From Burkholderiaceae bacterium (GTDB lineage Bacteria; Pseudomonadota; Gammaproteobacteria; Burkholderiales; Burkholderiaceae_E), in the NCBI GenBank assembly GCA_023954045.1, contig JAMLIR010000005.1:115685-179684 (forward strand): DNA of 64,000 bases, written 5' to 3'. Below the pieces are notes generated by a model. It saw nothing but the letters and a program-made list of their open reading frames with translations, was not told the DNA's origin and ran no database searches. The stretch's first letter is position 1; the number at the start of each line of letters is the position of its first letter. Of this stretch, positions 35,743 to 44,266 are shown piece after piece. The position numbers were made by a program, and so were the translations under genes.

Positions 35743-36357
35743 ATGCAGCTGACAGACATCCTTGCCCAGATGGGCGGCCTCCAGGCCATGGCACGCGAAC
35801 TGGGGGTGAGCGAGTCGCAGGCGGCCAGCGGCGCCGAAGCGCTGCTGCCGGCGATCCTGGGAGGCTTCAAGAAGCAGGCGCAGGCGCAGCCTTCGGGCCT
35901 GGAAGGACTCGGCGGCCTGCTCGGCCAACTCGGCGGCGGCGGCCTGCTCGACGAAGTGCTGGCCCCGCAGCCGACGAACGTGGAGCGCGGCAACGACGTG
36001 CTGGGACAGATCTTCGGTTCCAGGGACGTGAGCCGCGCGGTTGCGCAGAACGCTTCCTCGCAGACCGGGCTCGACACGTCGCTGCTGAAGAAGATGCTGC
36101 CGATGCTGGCGATGGTGGTCGCGGGCCTGATCGCCAGGCAGCAGGGCGCGAGTACGTCGGCGCAAGCGAGCGAGCAGCCTGCCCCGCAAGGCGGCGGCGG
36201 GCTGGGCGACCTGCTCGGAAGCCTGCTGGGCGGCCAGGCGGCCGGCGGCGCGGGCGCGGGCGGCGGCCTGGGCGGGCTCGCGTCGATGCTCGACCTGAAT
36301 CGCGACGGCAACCCGCTGGACGACATCCTGCAGATGGTCGGCAAGGCGATGCGGTAG
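35743..36357 (+). CDS. DUF937/YidB-like protein
   Basis: A 204-residue protein with an N-terminal DUF937 helical region (QLTDILAQMGGLQAMARELG, AEALLPAILGGFKKQAQ), glycine-rich linkers, a hydrophobic helix LLKKMLPMLAMVVAGLIARQ, and a C-terminal DLNRDGNPLDDILQMVG segment that looks like a dockerin/EF-hand-type Asp-rich loop. The Gly/Gln-rich low-complexity linkers are typical of the family. Function is not established. Confidence 0.85.
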   Translation: MQLTDILAQMGGLQAMARELGVSESQAASGAEALLPAILGGFKKQAQAQPSGLEGLGGLLGQLGGGGLLDEVLAPQPTNVERGNDVLGQIFGSRDVSRAVAQNASSQTGLDTSLLKKMLPMLAMVVAGLIARQQGASTSAQASEQPAPQGGGGLGDLLGSLLGGQAAGGAGAGGGLGGLASMLDLNRDGNPLDDILQMVGKAMR

Positions 36358-36398
36358 CGCGAGACGGGACGCGCGCAGTCGTTCGCGATCGCGCCCCG

Positions 36399-37244
36399 AT
36401 GAACGCCTCGCTCCCCGCGGTGACGCTTCCGGGCGGCGAATCCGTCCCCGCGCTCGGCCAGGGCACCTGGAACCTCGGCGACAGCCGCGCCACGCGCCGC
36501 GAGGAGATCGCAACGATCCGGCTCGGGCTGGACCTCGGGCTGGACCTCGTCGACACCGCCGAAATGTACGGCGACGGGCGCGCCGAGGAACTCGTCGGCG
36601 AGGCGCTGGCCGGCCGCCGCGACGAAGCCTTCGTCGTCACGAAGGTCTATCCGCACAATGCGTCGCGCGAAGGCACGGCGGCGGCCTGCGAGCGCAGCCT
36701 GCGGCGCCTGCGCACCGACCGCATCGACCTCTACCTGCTGCACTGGCGCGGCACGATTCCGCTCGCGGAAACCGTCGAGGGCTTCGAGGCGCTGCGGCGC
36801 GCAGGCAAGATCCGCCACTGGGGCGTGAGCAACCTGGACCTCGCCGACATGCACGAACTGTGGGCGATCGCCGGCGGCAGGCATGTCGCGGCGAACCAGC
36901 TGCTCTACAACCTCTCGCACCGCGGCATCGAGTGGGACCTGATGCCGTGGCTGCGCCGCCACCACGTCGCGGTGATGGCGTATTCGCCGATCGACCAGGC
37001 GCGGCTGCTGCGCCACCGCAAGCTCGGAGCGATGGCCGAGCGAGTCGGTCGCACACCGGCGCAGCTCGCGCTCGCTTGGGTGCTGTCGCAGCCGGGCGTG
37101 ATCGCGATCCCGAAGACCTCGCATCGCGACCGGATGCGCGAGAACGCGGCGGTGCTGTCGCGTCCGCTCACGAAGGCGGAGGCGGAGGAACTGGGCCGGT
37201 TGTTCGCGCCGCCGAGCGGCCCAGCGCCCCTTCAGATGATCTGA
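36399..37244 (+). CDS. Aldo/keto reductase
   Basis: A 281-residue NADPH-dependent TIM-barrel reductase. The catalytic tetrad is visible: Asp and Tyr in VDTAEMYGDGRAEELVGEAL, Lys in FVVTKVYPHNASREG, His in IDLYLLHWRGTIP. The cofactor-binding part includes VIAIPKTSHRDRMRENAAVL. The specific carbonyl substrate is not predictable. ATG at 36399, 41 bases after the DUF937 gene stop. Confidence 0.92.
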   Translation: MNASLPAVTLPGGESVPALGQGTWNLGDSRATRREEIATIRLGLDLGLDLVDTAEMYGDGRAEELVGEALAGRRDEAFVVTKVYPHNASREGTAAACERSLRRLRTDRIDLYLLHWRGTIPLAETVEGFEALRRAGKIRHWGVSNLDLADMHELWAIAGGRHVAANQLLYNLSHRGIEWDLMPWLRRHHVAVMAYSPIDQARLLRHRKLGAMAERVGRTPAQLALAWVLSQPGVIAIPKTSHRDRMRENAAVLSRPLTKAEAEELGRLFAPPSGPAPLQMI

Positions 37245-37261
37245 GCGGCGGCCTTCGGGCC

Positions 37262-37528
37262 CTATTTCTTCATCTCGTCCTTCTTCATCGCGTCCTTGGC
37301 CATGCCGTCCTTCGACATGGCGTCCTTCGCCATCGCGTCCTTCGCCATCGCGTCCTTCTTCGTGGTGTCCTTCTTCATGGCATCCCTGGCCATCGCATCC
37401 TTGGCCATCGCGTCTTTCGACATCGCGTCCTTCGCCATCGGGTCCTTCTTCATCGAGTCCTGGGCCCAGGCGCTGCCGCCGGCCAGGGCGAGACCGATCG
37501 AGACGAGCGCCGCAGTGATCCTGATCAT
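37262..37528 (-). CDS. Pentapeptide MxKDx repeat protein
   Basis: An 88-residue exported protein. A Sec signal (MIRITAALVSIGLALAGGSA, cleavage after AWA-Q) is followed by about 13 near-perfect five-residue repeats of the type M-(A/K/S)-K-D-(A/T/G). The DNA shows matching 15-base tandem units. The mature protein is almost entirely Lys, Asp, Met and Ala, probably an extended or helical periplasmic polymer with many Met side chains. It lies beside a molybdopterin oxidoreductase of the methionine sulfoxide reductase fold, and Met-rich proteins are natural substrates of such systems. Confidence 0.88.
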   Translation of the reverse strand: MIRITAALVSIGLALAGGSAWAQDSMKKDPMAKDAMSKDAMAKDAMARDAMKKDTTKKDAMAKDAMAKDAMSKDGMAKDAMKKDEMKK

Positions 37529-37600
37529 GGTGAATTCCTTCTCGAGGGTTGGAGACAGGTGCGGCAGAGATGCCGCAATTCCGGCGCAGCCGAATCGCAT

Positions 37601-38377
37601 TCAGCTGCCACCGAACCAGTTGTACCCCTGGTCTTCCCAGTAACCGCCGGGGTACGTGTTGGTCACGAAGATCGCCTGGATGTGCTTCGGGTTCTTGTAT
37701 CCGAGCTTGGTCGGCATCCGCAGCTTCATCGGGAACCCGTATTTCGCCGGCAGCGCCTGGCCGTCCCAGGTGAGCGCGAGCAGGGTCTGCGGGTGTAGCG
37801 CCGTCGCCATGTCGATGCTCGTGTAGTAGTCGTCCGCGCAGACGAAGCCGACGTACTTCGCGCTTGTGTCCGCCCCGACGCGGCGCAGGAAGCCGGCGAA
37901 CGGAACGCCGCCCCACTTGCCGATGGCACTCCACCCCTCGACACAGATGTGGCGCGTGACCTGGTCGACCTGCGGCAGCGCCTGCAACTCGTCGAGCGTC
38001 CAGCTGCGCCGGTCCGCCACCAGGCCGCCGACTTCGAGGCGGAAGCCGGCGCGGTCGACCCGGCGCACCTCGTCCTCGCCGTAGTAGGCGTTGAACGGGA
38101 ACGGCCGCGTGATCATCGATTCCGGATAGGTCGGCGCGAGCCGTTTCGGGTCGAACAGCCACGCCTGGACCCGGTCGTTGAAGCGCGAGACGCGCGCGAG
38201 TGCGGCCTCGACGTCGTTGCCGTCGGCCAGCGTGCAGCCGGTGAGCAGCGACAGGCCGCCGAGCGTCAGCGAACGACGCAGGAACAGCCGGCGCGCCGGC
38301 TGCCCGAGGCGGCTCAGCGCATCCTTCACGACCGCGTCGGCGTCGACGGCGGGTTTCGGAAGCGGCGTCCGGTTCAT
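37601..38377 (-). CDS. Molybdopterin-dependent oxidoreductase, MsrP/sulfite-oxidase fold
   Basis: A 258-residue enzyme. An N-terminal twin-arginine signal (RRLFLRRSLTLGGLSLLTGC) suggests export with cofactor, and the Cys may allow lipidation. The molybdopterin domain has the metal-ligand Cys in RHICVEGWSAIGKWGG, FVCADDYYTSIDMATALHPQ and the C-terminal LGYKNPKHIQAIFVTNTYPG. The family includes the MsrP catalytic subunit, which repairs periplasmic methionine sulfoxide. A cytochrome b gene 16 bases upstream would supply electrons. Confidence 0.88.
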   Translation of the reverse strand: MNRTPLPKPAVDADAVVKDALSRLGQPARRLFLRRSLTLGGLSLLTGCTLADGNDVEAALARVSRFNDRVQAWLFDPKRLAPTYPESMITRPFPFNAYYGEDEVRRVDRAGFRLEVGGLVADRRSWTLDELQALPQVDQVTRHICVEGWSAIGKWGGVPFAGFLRRVGADTSAKYVGFVCADDYYTSIDMATALHPQTLLALTWDGQALPAKYGFPMKLRMPTKLGYKNPKHIQAIFVTNTYPGGYWEDQGYNWFGGS

Positions 38378-38393
38378 CGAAATCTCCTTGCGT

Positions 38394-38990
38394 TCAGCGG
38401 CCGAGGACCATCGCGCGCAGCGTCCGCGGCACCAGCGCGACCATCACGAGGTGAACTGCCACGACCCCGACCAGGGCGGCCATCGCCACGAAGTGCACGC
38501 GCCGCGCGGCCTCGTAGCCGCCGAGCAGTTCGCGCAGCAGCGGGAACTGCACCGACTTCCAGAGCACCAGCCCCGACAGCACCAGCAGCACGGTGTCGAG
38601 CACCACGAACAGGTAGGCGGCCCGCTGCACCGCGTTGTAGCGCCCCGGGTCGACGTGCGAGAGCCGGCCTCGCATGGCCGAAGCGAGGTCGGCCACGAAG
38701 GCGCGTGGCGACAGCGGGAGGAATCTGCGCGCGGCGCGCCCGGTGGCCAGGTTCAGCAGGACGTACGCGAGACCGTTCGCCGCCAGCAGCCACATCGCCG
38801 CGAAGTGCCACTGGATCGCGCCGCCCAGCCAGCCGCCGAGCGTGAGCTGCGGCGGAATCACGAACCCGAAGAACGGCGCGGCGTCGTAGATGCGCCAGCC
38901 GCTGGTCACGAGAACGACGACCGCGACCGCATTCAGCCAATGCGTGGCGCGAACCCACAATGGATGAATGGAATCCTCGGTTGCGGTCAT
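38394..38990 (-). CDS. Cytochrome b561-type membrane subunit
   Basis: A 198-residue membrane protein with four main helices and haem-ligand histidines in HPLWVRATHWLNAVAVVVLV, QWHFAAMWLLAANGLAYVLL and RRVHFVAMAALVGVVAVHLV. The ATG at 38990 is preferred to a longer frame. With the molybdopterin gene downstream it forms a two-component periplasmic reductase or oxidase in which this subunit exchanges electrons with the quinone pool. The pairing resembles MsrPQ in logic although MsrQ is a different cytochrome. Confidence 0.88.
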   Translation of the reverse strand: MTATEDSIHPLWVRATHWLNAVAVVVLVTSGWRIYDAAPFFGFVIPPQLTLGGWLGGAIQWHFAAMWLLAANGLAYVLLNLATGRAARRFLPLSPRAFVADLASAMRGRLSHVDPGRYNAVQRAAYLFVVLDTVLLVLSGLVLWKSVQFPLLRELLGGYEAARRVHFVAMAALVGVVAVHLVMVALVPRTLRAMVLGR

Positions 38991-39189
38991 GGCACGTTCC
39001 CTGGCAACGCCTGCGAGGCCGCAACGCACGGCCGCCGGGGTGGCGGGCCAGATCGTGCGACCTGGCTCCTAGTTCGTCGGCGCGCGGCGATCGGTTACAC
39101 GCCCGGGCGAAACTTCGTGCCGGCAGGGTTGTCTCCGAGGGATCTGCACGCGCTGCGCTACCCTCGGGGCTGCGCCCCAAGAGCCCGCC

Positions 39190-39903
39190 ATGAACGACCT
39201 CTCCGCCTTCCCGATCACGAAGAAGTGGCCCGCGCGCCACCCCGACCGCATCCAGCTCTATTCGCGGCCGACGCCGAACGGCGTCAAGGTCTCGACCATG
39301 CTCGAGGAGACCGGCCTGCCCTACGAGCCGCACCTGGTCAGCTTCCAGGAGAACGAGCAGCTGTCGCCCGAGTTCCTGTCGCTGAACCCGAACAACAAGA
39401 TCCCGGCGATCGTCGATCCGAACGGTCCGGGCGGAAAGCCGCTCGGCCTGTTCGAGTCGGGTGCAATCCTCATCTACCTCGCCGAGAAGTGCGCGCGCGA
39501 AGGGCGCGAATCGTTCCTGCCGGCCGATCCCGCGGCCCGCTACGAGACGATCCAGTGGCTGATGTTCCAGATGGGCGGCATCGGCCCGATGTTCGGCCAG
39601 GTGGGCTTCTTCACGAAGTTCGCCGGCAAGGACTTCGAGGACAAGCGCCCGCGCGATCGCTACGTCGCCGAGGCGAAACGGCTGCTGAAGGTGCTCGAGC
39701 AGCGGCTGGCAGGCCGCAGGTGGATCATGGGCGACGAGTACACGATCGCCGACATCGCGACCTTCCCATGGGTGCGCAACCTGGTCGGGTTCTACGAGGC
39801 GGGCGAGCTGGTCGGGTTCGGCGAGTTCAGGGAAGTGGCGCGAGCGCTGGCGGCGTTCGTCGCGCGGCCGGCGGTGGCGCGTGGGTTGACGATCCCGGCG
39901 TAA
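39190..39903 (+). CDS. Glutathione S-transferase (YghU/Ure2-like)
   Basis: A 237-residue protein with a thioredoxin-like N-domain (IQLYSRPTPNGVKVSTMLEE, NPNNKIPAIVDPNGPGGKPL, LFESGAILIYLAEK) and a helical C-domain (WIMGDEYTIADIATFPWVRN). The PNGVK active-site turn and the insertions match the YghU/Ure2p class, which often reduce disulfides of glutathione. ATG at 39190. Confidence 0.9.
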   Translation: MNDLSAFPITKKWPARHPDRIQLYSRPTPNGVKVSTMLEETGLPYEPHLVSFQENEQLSPEFLSLNPNNKIPAIVDPNGPGGKPLGLFESGAILIYLAEKCAREGRESFLPADPAARYETIQWLMFQMGGIGPMFGQVGFFTKFAGKDFEDKRPRDRYVAEAKRLLKVLEQRLAGRRWIMGDEYTIADIATFPWVRNLVGFYEAGELVGFGEFREVARALAAFVARPAVARGLTIPA

Positions 39904-39967
39904 CCCGGGCGCGAGTCCGGCGCGGCCGCTGCAAATCCGGATCGGGATGCCAAGTCGGGCGCACTCG

Positions 39968-40288
39968 CTACGGACGCGTTTCGACGCGCAAGCGAAGTCC
40001 GAGCGCGCGGACGACCTTCAGGACGGTCGCGAAGCTCGGGTTTCCGGCGGCGTCGAGCGCCTTGTACAGGCTCTCGCGGCCCAGGCCCGTGGCGCGTGCG
40101 ACCGACGTCATGCCTTGCGCACGCGCGATGTCGCCGAGCGCACGGACGATGCCGCCCGCGTCGTCGGGGGCATCCTGGAGCCACGCGTCGAGGTAAGCGG
40201 CCATCTCACGGGGATCACGTAGTTGCTCGGCGACGTCGTAGCGGACGGTCGTCGCTCCCGGCTTGGACTTGACTGCTGCTTTCACCAT
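39968..40288 (-). CDS. HigA-like antitoxin (addiction module antidote)
   Basis: A 106-residue protein: RYDVAEQLRDPREMAAYLDA WLQDAP at the start and a Cro-type helix-turn-helix near the end (GMTSVARATGLGRESLYKAL). This is the pattern of the antidote proteins paired with short RelE-fold killers. The start at 40288 overlaps the toxin gene stop by 7 bases, so the toxin is translated first. Confidence 0.88.
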   Translation of the reverse strand: MVKAAVKSKPGATTVRYDVAEQLRDPREMAAYLDAWLQDAPDDAGGIVRALGDIARAQGMTSVARATGLGRESLYKALDAAGNPSFATVLKVVRALGLRLRVETRP

Positions 40289-40587
40289 TCCAACTCGTCC
40301 CCCAGTTTCCTGGCGAGTTCGATCGCCAATTCGATATCCCGCTGCTGGCTCGACTTGTCCCCGCCCGCCAGCAACACGACGAGGGCATCGCCCCGCGATA
40401 TGTAGTAGACGCGATACCCGGGACCCACATCGATCTTGAGTTCGGCAACGCCCGCCGCGAGTCGGCGGTATTGCCCGGGGTTGCCGTGTACCAGGCGATC
40501 GACACGCACCTGGATACGCGCGCGCACCACGACGTCTTTCAGGCCATTGATCCAGTCGAGATAGACATTCGTGGTGAGGACGCGCAC
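40282..40587 (-). CDS. RelE/HigB-family toxin (addiction module killer protein)
   Basis: A 101-residue RelE/ParE-fold protein: WINGLKDVVVRARIQVRVDR, LAAGVAELKIDVGPGYRVYY and LVVLLAGGDKSSQQRDIELA. Members cleave mRNA on the ribosome. The GTG start at 40587 is chosen because an operator-like palindrome lies immediately upstream; a longer frame would run through it. Likely autoregulated together with the antitoxin. Confidence 0.88.
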   Translation of the reverse strand: MRVLTTNVYLDWINGLKDVVVRARIQVRVDRLVHGNPGQYRRLAAGVAELKIDVGPGYRVYYISRGDALVVLLAGGDKSSQQRDIELAIELARKLGDELEW

Positions 40588-40595
40588 GGTGATTA

Positions 40596-40613
40596 TGTAT
40601 CCTGACGGATACA
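40596..40613. promoter_or_regulatory. Inverted repeat upstream of the HigBA-like pair
   Basis: TGTATCC (40596-40602) and GGATACA (40607-40613) form a perfect 7-base inverted repeat around TGAC, 9 bases before the toxin start codon. It is the expected binding site for the antitoxin or toxin-antitoxin complex. Confidence 0.7.
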
Positions 40614-40634
40614 TTTGGCAAGTGGTTCCGTGCG

Positions 40635-40934
40635 ATGCTATGGCGGTCGCTCCGCCGGGACCATCGCACCAACGGCCGAGCCCTTCGGGGGACATCACGC
40701 GCAAGTCGCCGACTTCGCCACTGGGGAGCGGCCCCCGACCCGACCGGCCGGACAAGACGCGAGCGCGAGATGATGCGCTACCTGCTGCAGGGCTTGTCGA
40801 CCAAGCAGATCGCGGCGGCGCTCGGCATCTCGCCGTACACCGTGCAGGAGCACTTCACCGCGATCTTCGAGAAAACGGGCGTGCGCAGCCGACGCGAGCT
40901 CGTCGGCAAGGTGCTCAGCCGGACTGTTCGGTGA
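40635..40934 (+). pseudogene. Remnant of a LuxR-type regulator (C-terminal helix-turn-helix only)
   Basis: From about 40755 the frame encodes a complete LuxR DNA-binding domain ([20 protein letters not shown] followed by [20 protein letters not shown]), but the sequence before it is Arg-rich and unlike any sensor domain. The toxin-antitoxin pair and its promoter abut the break. This looks like the 3' end of a regulator truncated by arrival of the HigBA-like module. Its 3' end overlaps the convergent YihY gene by 20 bases. Confidence 0.6.
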
Positions 40935-41871
40935 CCAGTTCGCGCCTGACCAGCACCGCCGTATTGCGCGGCACCACGGCGCGCCCGCGCGCCAGCAGGT
41001 GCGCCTTCGTGAACGCGGCGCCGAACAGCAGGATCAGCGACGAGTAGTAGACCCAGAGCAGGATCAGCACCACCGAGCCTGCCGCGCCGTAGGTCGACGC
41101 CGTTGCCGTGTGCGCCAGGTAGGCGGCGATGCCCCAGCGGCCGACCGAGAACAGCACCGCGGTGACCAACGCGCCGACGACCACGTCGCGCCAGTGAAGC
41201 ACGACGTCGGGCAGCACCTTGAAGACCGCGCCGAACAACAGCGCCGCCGACAGCAGCGAAACGAGCACCTCGCTGCCGCTCAGCAGCGCGGCGATCGCGG
41301 GCACGAAGCGGTCGGTGAACTCGAGCACCGCGCGCAGCACCACGCCGAGCAGCAGCGACACCAGCAGCACGAAGCCGATCGCCAGCACGACCGTCAACGA
41401 CAGCAGGCGATTCTTCACGAGCGCGAAGAGGTTGTTGCGATGCGGCCGCGCCGCCACGCCCCAGATCGCGTTCAGCGACGACTGCATCTGTCCGAACACC
41501 GTCGTGGCGCCGGCGAGCAGCGCGGCCACGCCGAGCAGCGTCGGCAGCAGCCCCGACTCCTCGATGCGCGAGCGCGCAACCGCCTGCTCGACCGCCCGGG
41601 CCGCCTCGTGGCCCATCACGTCCTGCAGCTGCGCGACGATGTGGCCCTGCGCGGCCTGCTCGCCCATCACGATCCCGATCACCGAGACCGCGATGATGAC
41701 GACCGGCGCCAGCGAGAACAGCGTGTAGAAAGCCAGCGCCCCGGCGTGGCTGAACGCGTTGCTGTCGAGCCAGAGCTTGACGGCTTCGCGGGTGATCGAC
41801 CACCAGTGCTGCGCGGTTTGCTTCCACATGGAACGGGCCTGCCTTTCTGGCGTCTGCATGGCGCTTGCCAT
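40915..41871 (-). CDS. YihY/BrkB-family inner membrane protein
   Basis: A 318-residue protein with about six membrane helices and the family landmarks [42 protein letters not shown], and [20 protein letters not shown]. The family is widespread and function is unsettled (once called ribonuclease BN in error; possible transporter). Start at 41871 is tentative; ATG at 41859 or 41829 is possible. Confidence 0.88.
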   Translation of the reverse strand: MASAMQTPERQARSMWKQTAQHWWSITREAVKLWLDSNAFSHAGALAFYTLFSLAPVVIIAVSVIGIVMGEQAAQGHIVAQLQDVMGHEAARAVEQAVARSRIEESGLLPTLLGVAALLAGATTVFGQMQSSLNAIWGVAARPHRNNLFALVKNRLLSLTVVLAIGFVLLVSLLLGVVLRAVLEFTDRFVPAIAALLSGSEVLVSLLSAALLFGAVFKVLPDVVLHWRDVVVGALVTAVLFSVGRWGIAAYLAHTATASTYGAAGSVVLILLWVYYSSLILLFGAAFTKAHLLARGRAVVPRNTAVLVRRELVTEQSG

Positions 41872-41953
41872 GGCAGGTCGGATGAGACGCCATTTATCCG
41901 GCCTTGGCAACGGTATACATTGTCGTCGTGACCCTCGCACCAGGGAGACCGAC

Positions 41954-42412
41954 ATGAGCAGCGACCTGATCAAGGTGGGCCAACTGGAGATCCGCTACCT
42001 GGTCGACGGCTCGAAGAGCGGCGGCCTGGGCGTGTTCGAACTCGTCGTGCCGCCGGGCGCCAACGTGCCGCCGCCGCACAGCCACAGCCACAACGAGGAG
42101 TTCTTCTACGTCGTGGAAGGCTCGCTCGGCTACTCGGTCGACGGCGAGTCCCGCGAGCTGGCTCCCGGCGAATGGATGTCGACCCCGCGCGGCTCGGTGC
42201 ACGCGTTCCGGAACACCGGGACGCAGACGGCGCGCGCGCTGGTCGTACTCACGCCGGACATCGGAGCGCAATACTTCCGCGACGTCGCGGAGGTGGTCAA
42301 CGCCGGCGGGCCGCCGGACCGGGCGAAGCTGCTGGAGGTGATGTCGCGGTACGGGCTGGTGGCGGCAGCCCCGCCGCCCGCCGCGGCAAGCGCTCCCCGC
42401 ACCGGCGCCTGA
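41954..42412 (+). CDS. Cupin-domain protein
   Basis: A 152-residue single cupin. Motif 1 is PPPHSHSHNEEFFYVVEGSL with the His/His/Glu metal ligands, and motif 2 is PRGSVHAFRNTGTQTARAL with the last His. The C-terminal 30 residues are Ala/Pro-rich. The ATG at 41954 has AGGGAGA upstream. The reaction is unknown. Confidence 0.88.
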   Translation: MSSDLIKVGQLEIRYLVDGSKSGGLGVFELVVPPGANVPPPHSHSHNEEFFYVVEGSLGYSVDGESRELAPGEWMSTPRGSVHAFRNTGTQTARALVVLTPDIGAQYFRDVAEVVNAGGPPDRAKLLEVMSRYGLVAAAPPPAAASAPRTGA

Positions 42413-42517
42413 CGCAACACACGATCGCGCCATTCATCGCGCGAGCGCCGCCGGCCGGCGCGATCGGCCGCACTCCCCGGCCGCACCCGGGAGGGTTCGG
42501 GCAGAGAATCGTGAGCC

Positions 42518-43318
42518 ATGCGCCCAAGGTTCATTGCGATTCTGCTGTTGCTTGCAGCAGCGCTCGGCCTCTCCGGCCAGGCCGGCGCTGCGCCGACGGT
42601 ACGGGTGCTCGAAACCTGGCCTGCCGGCGATCGCATCACGCTGGCGCGCAACCAGAACTTCAACCTGCGCCTGGCCTATTCCAGCGACCAGCCGGTCGGC
42701 ATCTGGGTCAGGCCGTACTTTCGCGGCAAGCCGGCCAATGCGGGCACCAGCCCGTCGCCACGCTATACGGGCGATGGCGAAATGCTCGCCTGGTTCTTCC
42801 TGATGCAGCCGGGGGACGAGGTCGACGAGATCCGCATCACCGCCGGCGACGGCCGGGTGCAGAGCACGCCGGTGGTGGCCACGTATCGCGTGCACGTCGT
42901 CGGCGGCAGCGAAACCTCGGCGGGCGTGGCGCCCCCGGCATGGGTGACCGACATGCACGCGCAGGCCCGGCTCGCCCAGCAGCGGGCGGCCGAAGCGCGC
43001 AGCCAGGCACCGGTCAGCGCCGGTGACGTGGCGCTTCTCAACGGCTTCATGCTGGCCATGCTGGGAGTGGGCCTGCTCGGCTTCGCCGGCCCGGCGTGGA
43101 TGCTCCTGCGCTGGCGCGGCGGCTGGCGCATCGCTGCAGCGGTGCCGGCGATCATGATGGCATTCGTCGTCCTGCGCATCGTGATCGGCGTTGCGATCGA
43201 CCCCACCTCGCACAACCTGTGGCCGTTCGAGATCCTGATGGCCGGGGCGATGAGCGCCGGCGTCACCGGGCTGCTGTCGGTCTTGCGCAGACTGACCGGC
43301 GCGGGGCAGGTTGCGTGA
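42518..43318 (+). CDS. Hypothetical exported membrane protein
   Basis: A 266-residue protein with a Sec signal (MRPRFIAILLLLAAALGLSG, cleavage near AGA-A), a beta-rich periplasmic domain of about 120 residues, a helical Gln/Arg/Ala-rich linker (ARLAQQRAAEARSQ), and three C-terminal membrane helices. I do not recognise the family. Its TGA overlaps the ATG of the next gene, so the two are translationally coupled and probably interact. Confidence 0.75.
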   Translation: MRPRFIAILLLLAAALGLSGQAGAAPTVRVLETWPAGDRITLARNQNFNLRLAYSSDQPVGIWVRPYFRGKPANAGTSPSPRYTGDGEMLAWFFLMQPGDEVDEIRITAGDGRVQSTPVVATYRVHVVGGSETSAGVAPPAWVTDMHAQARLAQQRAAEARSQAPVSAGDVALLNGFMLAMLGVGLLGFAGPAWMLLRWRGGWRIAAAVPAIMMAFVVLRIVIGVAIDPTSHNLWPFEILMAGAMSAGVTGLLSVLRRLTGAGQVA

Positions 43319-43566
43319 TGCAGATGCTCGGCGCGCTGTTCCTGATCGCCATGGGGGCCGGCGTGCTGGCAGTCGGCTGGCATGGCTATCGGGTGGGCGA
43401 GCTGCCGGCCGGGTCGAACTTCCTGCGACCCTTCCGACCGAACCGCGACGACAACCCGCTCGCGTTCCGCTTCTACCTGGCGCTGTATGGCTGCGGCGGC
43501 ACGGCGCTCGCGGTGTGGGGGCTGCTTGCGCTGGTGGGGATGGCGCCGCCGTTGCGACTGCGGTAG
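43318..43566 (+). CDS. Small membrane protein coupled to the preceding gene
   Basis: An 82-residue protein with two hydrophobic helices (residues 3-20 and 55-75) flanking a basic loop FLRPFRPNRDDNPLAFRFY. The start codon overlaps the upstream stop (TGATG). No known family. Confidence 0.7.
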   Translation: MQMLGALFLIAMGAGVLAVGWHGYRVGELPAGSNFLRPFRPNRDDNPLAFRFYLALYGCGGTALAVWGLLALVGMAPPLRLR

Positions 43567-43576
43567 GCGGCGCGCG

Positions 43577-44266
43577 TCAGAGCAGTTGCCACACGACGAA
43601 GCCGATCGATGCGATCCCCAGGAGCACGGCGAGCCACGTCCGGTTGCTGCGCACCAGATCCGGGCCCGAGCCGCTCGCGCGCCCGGTGATCATCGGCACC
43701 ATGCGGTTCCTTCGGCGCAGCACGCTGGAGCCGACGAGCGCGGCGACGTGCGCGCCGGCGAGCGCGAGGAACGCGTTGCCGAAGAACTCGTGGACCTCCT
43801 CGAGCCAGTCGCCGCCCCACTCTTCGTAGACCACGACGCCGCTCAGCGCGAGGGGCACGACCGCGACGAGCATCGCGACGACGAGCAGCGTGATCAGCAG
43901 GTTCTCGCCGTGCCGCCAGTCGACGTCGGCGAACCAGCGTCCGTGGCGAATCGATCGAAGCCACGCCGGCAGGCCGGCCAGCTTGCGCCATGTCGGCGCC
44001 AGGCGCGCGTAGCGCGGGCCGGCGATCCCGTAGAGCAGCCGGAACCCGAGCAGCGCGGCCATCAGGTAGCCGAGCGCGACGTGCATCGGGCGCCAGGTTT
44101 CGCTGTCGCCGGTGATGAATGCCCCGAGGAAGCTCGCCGCGAACAGCCAGTGGAACGCGCGCGTGGGCGCGTCGACCACGCGGCGGCCCGTCGATGGAGT
44201 CTGCGCCGATCCGACGGCGCGCGGGAGGGTCGATACGGATTGCATCTCGTTGCTCGCTTCAATCAT
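43577..44266 (-). CDS. Cytochrome b561-domain membrane protein
   Basis: A 229-residue membrane cytochrome with the haem-binding pattern APTRAFHWLFAASFLGAFIT, RPMHVALGYLMAALLGFRLL YG and EVHEFFGNAFLALAGAHVAA. In many betaproteobacteria this type of cytochrome b is encoded with a diheme cytochrome c and a SHP-type haem protein, as here. It would link the quinone pool to these periplasmic cytochromes. Overlaps the diheme cytochrome gene by 8 bases. Confidence 0.88.
   Translation of the reverse strand: MIEASNEMQSVSTLPRAVGSAQTPSTGRRVVDAPTRAFHWLFAASFLGAFITGDSETWRPMHVALGYLMAALLGFRLLYGIAGPRYARLAPTWRKLAGLPAWLRSIRHGRWFADVDWRHGENLLITLLVVAMLVAVVPLALSGVVVYEEWGGDWLEEVHEFFGNAFLALAGAHVAALVGSSVLRRRNRMVPMITGRASGSGPDLVRSNRTWLAVLLGIASIGFVVWQLL

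Noticed and set aside
37262-37528. CRISPR-like array suggested by regular 15-base repeats
   Set aside because: The repeats have no spacers, stay in one coding frame and encode the MxKDx pentapeptide protein.
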